Positions 59,403 to 64,000 of a stretch of 64,000 nt of DNA are shown in pieces. Position 1 is the stretch's first letter. Each line of letters starts with the position of its first letter. Below the pieces are notes generated by a model. It searched no databases. It saw only the letters and a list, made by a program, of their open reading frames with translations, and was not told the DNA's origin. The position numbers were made by a program, and so were the translations under genes. This DNA comes from Sulfuricaulis sp040901545. GTDB taxonomy: Bacteria; Pseudomonadota; Gammaproteobacteria; Acidiferrobacterales; Sulfurifustaceae. Where the stretch lies: assembly GCF_040901545.1 (NCBI RefSeq), contig NZ_JBBDYL010000045.1:1-64000 (forward strand), read 5' to 3'.

Positions 59403-60155
59403 ATGACGTTATTCGGCAAGAAGATTCCGATTGTTTTTTCGCTCCTGATCTGGTTTATCGTCTGGGAGGCGATCGGCCAGGCAAAATTTTCGAGCATCAT
59501 TCCGCCGTTCAGCGGCGTGATTCAGGCCGCGGTCACGATCCTGCCAACCGAGAAGTTCCACACCGCAGCCATGATTTCGCTGCGCTCGTTCGGCATCGGC
59601 ATGGCTTTGGCCATCCTCATCGGTATCCCGCTCGGCATCCTGATGGCGCGGGTGCAGGGCTTGGGCCGGATCCTCGGGATGTGGGTCAATATTTTCGTGA
59701 GCGCGCCGATCTCCGCGCTCGTGCCGTTGCTGATGGCGGTGGTAGGGATCGGCGAAACCACGGTGGTCGTCACGGTGTTTTTGTTCGCCGTGTTCGTGAT
59801 CATTCTCGATACGCAGGTCGGCGTGGTGCACGCGGACCGGTCGCTCGTGGACATGGCGCGCGCTTTCGGAGCTAAGCGCCATCAGATTTATACCAAGGTC
59901 CTGATTCTGAGCGCCTTGCCGGAAATGCTCGCGGGCTTGCGCCTGGGCGCGATCCGCGGGGTGAAAGGGGTGGTGATCGGCCAGTTGCTCGTCGCCATCA
60001 TCGGCGTGGGGGAACTTTTCGAGCTGTATTCCCAGCACTTTCTCATGGAGGAATTCTGGGCGCTGGTGGTCACGGTGTTCCTGTTTGCCTTCGCGGTCTC
60101 CGAGGCAATCGCCGCCCTCGAGCGCCGCGTCGAATATTACGCCAGCGCCCGTTAG
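59403..60155 (+). CDS. ABC transporter permease (SsuC/TauC type), second
   Basis: A 250-residue permease with about six hydrophobic segments, coupling motif MARAFGAKRHQIYTKVLILS, then ALPEMLAGLRLGAIRGVKGV. It follows the ATPase by nine bases. Only distantly similar to the first permease, so the two are not a recent duplication. Confidence 0.9.
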   Translation: MTLFGKKIPIVFSLLIWFIVWEAIGQAKFSSIIPPFSGVIQAAVTILPTEKFHTAAMISLRSFGIGMALAILIGIPLGILMARVQGLGRILGMWVNIFVSAPISALVPLLMAVVGIGETTVVVTVFLFAVFVIILDTQVGVVHADRSLVDMARAFGAKRHQIYTKVLILSALPEMLAGLRLGAIRGVKGVVIGQLLVAIIGVGELFELYSQHFLMEEFWALVVTVFLFAFAVSEAIAALERRVEYYASAR

Positions 60156-60229
60156 CGGAAGTTTGGTACGCTCATCGGGTTGGTGAATGGATAGCGGTCA
60201 TCATTTTTTGAAATACTCGGAGAAACTTT

Positions 60230-60916
60230 ATGACATTTGTCATTCACGTACCGGCGATTCCCGCTCTCGACGTCAAGGGAACGGAGGCGAAATTTCCCGT
60301 GCATCGCATCTACTGCATCGGGCGCAACTACGCCGAGCACGCCCGCGAGATGGGCCACGATCCCGATCGCGAGCCGCCGTTCTTCTTTCAGAAACCGGCC
60401 GATGCGCTGCTGCCGAACGGCGGCGACTTCCCCTATCCCGCGAAGACGAGCGACCTGCATTTCGAGCTCGAACTCGTCGTGGCGCTCGGCCAGGGCGGCG
60501 TAAACATCGAGGCCGCCAAGGCGCTCGATTACATCTACGGCTATGCCGTCGGCATCGACATGACGCGGCGCGATTTGCAGGCCGAGGCGAAGAAACTCGG
60601 GCGACCCTGGGAGGTCGGCAAGGCTTTCGAAAAGTCCGCGCCGTGCTCGGCGATTGTGCCCGCGAGCCTAATCGGGCATCCGTCGAAGGGCGCCATTTGG
60701 CTGACGGTCAACGGCAAGACCCGCCAGCGCGGGGACCTGTCGCAACTGATCTGGAGCATTCCGGAATCCATATCGCACCTCTCAAGTTTCTTCACGCTCG
60801 CCCCCGGTGACCTGTTGTTCACCGGCACGCCCGCCGGCGTCGGCGCCACCCAGCGCGGCGATCGGCTCAAAGGCGGCGTGGACGGCGTGGGCGAGATTGA
60901 GATTCGGGTGGTGTGA
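60230..60916 (+). CDS. Fumarylacetoacetate hydrolase family protein (fumarylpyruvate hydrolase-like)
   Basis: A 228-residue FAH-fold metal enzyme. Seen: HRIYCIGRNYAEHAREMGHD, PPFFFQKPADALLPNGGDF, the metal acids in DLHFELELVVALGQGG, GYAVGIDMTRRDLQAEAKKL and PGDLLFTGTPAGVGATQRGD. This single-domain type includes fumarylpyruvate hydrolases of the gentisate pathway and isomerases of homoprotocatechuate breakdown. A GGAG site precedes ATG 60230. Its position after the importer hints at uptake of an aromatic or dicarboxylic compound, but that is inference. Confidence 0.9.
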   Translation: MTFVIHVPAIPALDVKGTEAKFPVHRIYCIGRNYAEHAREMGHDPDREPPFFFQKPADALLPNGGDFPYPAKTSDLHFELELVVALGQGGVNIEAAKALDYIYGYAVGIDMTRRDLQAEAKKLGRPWEVGKAFEKSAPCSAIVPASLIGHPSKGAIWLTVNGKTRQRGDLSQLIWSIPESISHLSSFFTLAPGDLLFTGTPAGVGATQRGDRLKGGVDGVGEIEIRVV

Positions 60917-61116
60917 GCACGCGCGCGGCGAGGAGCCAAACGCTTGTTCGAGCCGACACACGCGTTCTGCTACCTCTCGTGAATTTCGATAAGCCGCGTC
61001 TACTTCAACACACGCGGGGTGTGGTTGAACACGTGACGCATTGAGCTAAAGCGCGATGAAAAAACATCGAAAATTCGTCCGTTAACGACCTTAATGCCTT
61101 TGAGGGGGAAACCTTT

Positions 61117-61938
61117 ATGACACAAGAACACTTGTTTAGCGATGCCTACCAACCCATCCAGATTGCGCGGCGGGTGGAAAGCATGGGCGTGGCGAAGGCA
61201 CGAGCGGATACCTTAACCATGCTCGTGTTGGCAGTGCTCGCCGGGGCGTTCATCTCGCTTGGCGCGCTCTTTTTCACCGTAGTAGTGACCGATGCCAGTC
61301 TTGGCTTCGGTGTTACCCGTTTGCTCGGTGGCCTGAGTTTTTGTCTCGGTCTGGTTCTTGTCGTGATCGGCGGAGCCGAACTTTTTACTGGCAACAACCT
61401 GTTGGCGATGGCTTGGGCAAGTAATCTGATCGGTACCCGCGATGTGCTGAGGAACTGGTTTCTCGCCTACCTTGGCAATGTCATCGGCTGCCTGGGAACA
61501 GTTCTCATTGTCGTGTGGGCCGATACGGCCAACGTGGGCGGCGGCGCAGTGGGGGAAACCGCGCTTCAGATCGCCCGCGCCAAGTCGGATCTCACCTTAA
61601 GCGAGGCTTTCGCGCGCGGCATCCTGTGTAACGCACTCGTGTGCCTGGCGGTTTGGCTCGCGATGGGTGGGCGCAGCGTAGCGGACAAAATATTGGGCAT
61701 TATTTTTCCCATCAGTGCCTTCGTGACAATCGGCTTCGAGCACTCGATCGCGAACTGGTTCTTTCTGCCATACGGGCTTGCATTGGATGGGCAAGGCGTT
61801 GTGTCGATTATCGGTGCCGGCAGAAACCTCGCCGCAGTGAGCGCGGGTAACATCGTCGGCGGAACGCTCTTGGTCGCCGGCGTGTATTGGCTCGCCTACC
61901 TGCGAGGCGGACACGGGGAGAAAGTCCGGCGATCTTGA
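61117..61938 (+). CDS. Formate/nitrite transporter family channel
   Basis: A 273-residue pentameric FNT channel protein with six membrane segments. Family blocks are LAVLAGAFISLGALFFTVVV, GAELFTGNNLLAMAWASNLI, LRNWFLAYLGNVIGCLGTVL, LCNALVCLAVWLAMGGRSV and GFEHSIANWFFLPYGLAL. The last block holds the central histidine of the pore. Formate, nitrite or hydrosulfide could be the substrate. No metabolic partner gene is adjacent. Confidence 0.93.
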   Translation: MTQEHLFSDAYQPIQIARRVESMGVAKARADTLTMLVLAVLAGAFISLGALFFTVVVTDASLGFGVTRLLGGLSFCLGLVLVVIGGAELFTGNNLLAMAWASNLIGTRDVLRNWFLAYLGNVIGCLGTVLIVVWADTANVGGGAVGETALQIARAKSDLTLSEAFARGILCNALVCLAVWLAMGGRSVADKILGIIFPISAFVTIGFEHSIANWFFLPYGLALDGQGVVSIIGAGRNLAAVSAGNIVGGTLLVAGVYWLAYLRGGHGEKVRRS

Positions 61939-62049
61939 TTGGCGATGGCGTTAGACACCGATGTACCATCAATCAATAACGTGCAGCCGACAGCGATTCA
62001 TGTCGCGGTTGAGAACGGGCGTTAGAGGCGGAAGAGGCGGAAAATTCTC

Positions 62050-62616
62050 CTGGAAGCGCTAATCCTTTCAACCTCGGTTGTCGCACTCGCCGAGATGGGC
62101 GATAAGACCCAGCTTTTGTCATTTGTGCTGGCGGCAAAACTTAAGCGTAGGGTCCCGATCATTCTGGGCATTCTCTTCGCGACGCTCGCCAATCATTTTC
62201 TCGCCGGTTACCTGGGTGCGTGGGTCGCAGGGCTGGTATCCCCCGGGGTACTCAAGTGGATCGTTGCCCTCGCGTTCTTCGCCTTCGGCGCGTGGGCGCT
62301 CAAGCAAGACAAGCTGGAGGAAAACCGGAATCTTCGGGGCGCCGGTGTGTTCCTGACGACTCTCATCGCCTTCTTTCTGGTGGAGATGGGCGATAAGACG
62401 CAACTGGCCACGGTTGCGCTGGCGGCCCGCTACGATTCACTCGTCGCGGTGGTCCTGGGAACGACCCTGGGGATGATGATTGCGAACGTTCCCGCTGTCT
62501 GGATCGGCGCGGCGCTGGCCCATCGGGTCAATATGCGGGTGATGCGCTGGGTGGCGGCGGGGCTGTTCGTGCTCCTTGGCATTATTGCATTGCTGGCGTG
62601 GAATCCACGCACGTAA
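62050..62616 (+). CDS. TMEM165/GDT1 family cation transporter with a non-standard start
   Basis: GDT1 proteins move Mn2+ or Ca2+ and have two copies of E-x-G-D-(K/R)-(T/S). Here they are AEMGDKTQLLSFVLA and VEMGDKTQLATVALA in a six-segment protein. The first ATG in frame (62095) begins after the first essential glutamate and most of the first membrane helix (LEALILSTSVVALAE). The frame is open only back to 62026. Within it the only possible starts are CTG 62050 or ATT 62044, near a GAGGCGG stretch that could serve as ribosome site. I place the start at 62050. Length is then 188 residues, normal for the family. Confidence 0.85.
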   Translation: MEALILSTSVVALAEMGDKTQLLSFVLAAKLKRRVPIILGILFATLANHFLAGYLGAWVAGLVSPGVLKWIVALAFFAFGAWALKQDKLEENRNLRGAGVFLTTLIAFFLVEMGDKTQLATVALAARYDSLVAVVLGTTLGMMIANVPAVWIGAALAHRVNMRVMRWVAAGLFVLLGIIALLAWNPRT

Positions 62617-62830
62617 CCTCGTTCCATCCAACCCATGGGTCTGACATCGGGCGCGTCACGCGAACATGGCTGCCGCCGATGCACAATTTTCGATATGCTG
62701 CACCTGTTACAAATCACATCGGGCGTGAATAAACTCACACTTGCGAGGCGCGCCGCTGGTCATTCCCGGCGCAAAAACCGCTCCGGCGAAATGGGCGAAT
62801 CCTGTTATCCCGACGCGTGAATGGACGCAG

Positions 62831-63547
62831 ATGAATACTAAACGAGATCTTCGGGCGATTCTGTTCGATTTATTCGGTACGGTGCTGGATTGGCGGGGTT
62901 CGATCATTGACGAGCTGGCCAAGTTCGGGAAAAAGCACCGGTACGAAGCAAACTGGAGCGAATTCGCTGACCGCTGGCGCGCGGGGTTCCGGACATTCCA
63001 ATCCCGCATCGCTAAGGGAGAAACAAGCTGGATGACCATGGATGAAATTCATCGTTCGGTACTGGATCGGTTGCTCAAAGAGCTTGCCGTACCTGGTCTC
63101 AAAGATGAAGAAATCTCAAATCTGAACTCCGCCTGGCACAGACTGCGGCCGTGGCCGGACGCGGTCGAAGGCATCGTCCGCCTGAAACGCCAATACATGG
63201 TATCCCCCCTGTCGAATGGCAATTTGTCGATGTTGATCGCAGCCTCGAAGCATGCCGGGCTGCCCTGGGATTGCGTGTTGTCGTCCGCCATGTTCGCAAG
63301 TTACAAACCCGATCCGAAAGTGTACCGGGGCGCCGCCAGCCTGCTGGGATTGGCCACGCGGGAGGTAATGCTGGTCGCCGCGCATGCCTACGATACCGAT
63401 GGCGCGCGCGCCATCGGTTTCAAGACGTCGTACGTTTTTCGCCCGGAAGAATTCGGGCCCGGGCGCGGGGAGGATCCGGGCGATACGTCCCGGTTTGATT
63501 TCGTCGCCGCGGACTTTCTGGAATTGGCAGCCGCGCTGGGGGCTTGA
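62831..63547 (+). CDS. HAD superfamily hydrolase, haloacid dehalogenase type II-like
   Basis: A 238-residue HAD hydrolase with nucleophile motif AILFDLFGTVLDWRGSIIDE, motif II SPLSNGNLSM, and MFASYKPDPKVYRGAASLLG with the motif III lysine, then LVAAHAYDTDGARAIGFKTS. The FDLFGT, SNGN and AAHAYD blocks fit L-2-haloacid dehalogenases, though many such proteins are phosphatases. ATG 62831 gives the canonical opening; an open 30-codon extension upstream does not look coding. Confidence 0.88.
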   Translation: MNTKRDLRAILFDLFGTVLDWRGSIIDELAKFGKKHRYEANWSEFADRWRAGFRTFQSRIAKGETSWMTMDEIHRSVLDRLLKELAVPGLKDEEISNLNSAWHRLRPWPDAVEGIVRLKRQYMVSPLSNGNLSMLIAASKHAGLPWDCVLSSAMFASYKPDPKVYRGAASLLGLATREVMLVAAHAYDTDGARAIGFKTSYVFRPEEFGPGRGEDPGDTSRFDFVAADFLELAAALGA

Positions 63548-63876
63548 ACAAATGGCGCCGGCGCGATTTGTTTTTTAATACTGTGAAAGCCCACAAGCAG
63601 ATTTTCTGGTTCACGCTGATCGGCGTTGCCGCCATCATCGGCCCGGGTGCCATTTACCTTTACCTGCTGGGCAACGCCCCGCTCTCCTTCGCGAGCATGG
63701 ATTTCGATGGCAACGGTATTGTGACGTTCGGAGAACTTGCCTACGCCGGCGCGTATGAAACACGACGGATGCCCGTGGGAGAAAAGTCATGCACGGAGAT
63801 TTACTCTTTGAAAGACGGCCGGCGATTGAAATCGGATTGCGGCCCATGCGATACCGTCCTGGAATCTCTTCCATAA
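63544..63876 (+). CDS. Membrane-anchored EF-hand protein
   Basis: A 110-residue protein with one N-terminal membrane segment (IFWFTLIGVAAIIGPGAIYL) and one canonical EF-hand loop, DFDGNGIVTFGE, with calcium ligands at positions 1, 3, 5, 9 and 12. Three cysteines follow (KSCTEIYSL, SDCGPCDTV). TTG 63544 overlaps the previous stop; a GTG at 63583 just before the membrane segment is also possible. It may bind Ca2+ on the periplasmic face. No family name is certain. Confidence 0.65.
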   Translation: MNKWRRRDLFFNTVKAHKQIFWFTLIGVAAIIGPGAIYLYLLGNAPLSFASMDFDGNGIVTFGELAYAGAYETRRMPVGEKSCTEIYSLKDGRRLKSDCGPCDTVLESLP

Positions 63877-63905
63877 AATTCTGACTTGAAAAAAAGGAGT
63901 TGCTG

Positions 63906-64000
63906 ATGCTTGACTGGATAGCGAGCCCCGAAGCATGGATTGCACTCGGGACATTAACCGCGCTGGAAATTGTCCTGGGCATCGATAACATTATTTTCAT
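63906..64000 (+). CDS. TerC family membrane protein, N-terminus only
   Basis: Starts at ATG 63906 after an AAGGAG ribosome site and reads MLDWIASPEAWIALGTLTAL then EIVLGIDNIIF to the window edge. The EIVLGIDN motif with its acidic residues is the hallmark of TerC/YkoY proteins, which act in metal ion (Mn2+) export or tellurite resistance. The rest is outside the window. Confidence 0.9.
   Translation, partial: MLDWIASPEAWIALGTLTALEIVLGIDNIIF

Overview
The window is about 64 kb of G+C-rich, gene-dense chromosome from a proteobacterium. Several gene orders point to the Gammaproteobacteria or a close relative: aroQ-accB-accC ... prmA-(zinc-ribbon protein)-dusB-fis-purH-purD, glnE-ilvE-(small zinc-finger protein)-waaF, and pcm-rhodanese-tolC. 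A full LPS-core gene set (waaA, waaC, waaF, waaL and several glycosyltransferases) shows a Gram-negative envelope. I cannot name the species; an environmental chemolithotroph-type gammaproteobacterium is only a guess. No rRNA, tRNA, CRISPR array or complete insertion sequence was seen.

Layout. 1-4.2 kb: thiC (partial) behind a TPP riboswitch, then pcm, a frameshifted rhodanese, tolC and an NTF2-like gene. 4.2-13.4 kb: LPS inner-core and ligase genes in two leftward groups around one rightward glycosyltransferase. 13.4-19.2 kb: ilvE, glnE and glnA. 19.4-21.0 kb: a fatty-acid-hydroxylase-type membrane enzyme and an O-methyltransferase. 21.0-24.2 kb: an acquired patch with a VapBC/FitAB-type toxin-antitoxin pair and a translationally coupled vsr / C5-methyltransferase / Eco29kI-like endonuclease operon. 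A second, diverged copy of the O-methyltransferase 3' end lies beyond the toxin-antitoxin pair. 24.6-26.8 kb: groES-groEL behind a perfect CIRCE operator. 26.8-33.1 kb: fxsA, cutA, a dsbD with a doubled N-terminal domain, a TlpA-like thioredoxin, aroQ and accBC.

33.1-42.9 kb is the most unusual part. About 9.8 kb of leftward genes sit between accC and prmA, which are usually close neighbours. The genes encode exported or membrane proteins with no enzyme I recognise: two DUF3592-like membrane proteins, a lipoprotein with a tandem C-terminal repeat, two secreted proteins sharing a duplicated module that ends in a Cys-Cys pair (one fused to two CARDB-like domains), and two small secreted proteins with the same six-cysteine pattern. 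I treat this as the candidate undescribed system.

42.9-52.4 kb returns to core functions: prmA, a zinc-ribbon membrane protein, dusB-fis, purH, a GNAT, purD, purE, a TsaC-like protein, hemF and a YciA-like thioesterase. A 123-bp inverted-repeat element follows prmA, and purD has an internal low-G+C patch. 52.4-64 kb holds a slipin/NfeD pair, an MtnB-like aldolase, a SsuA/TauA-type ABC importer with two permeases followed by a fumarylacetoacetase-family hydrolase, a formate/nitrite-type channel, a GDT1-type cation transporter without an ordinary start codon, a HAD dehalogenase, an EF-hand protein and the start of a TerC protein.

Five intergenic spaces carry copies of a repeat built from ACAGGATT units, usually as inverted arms that would fold into long hairpins.
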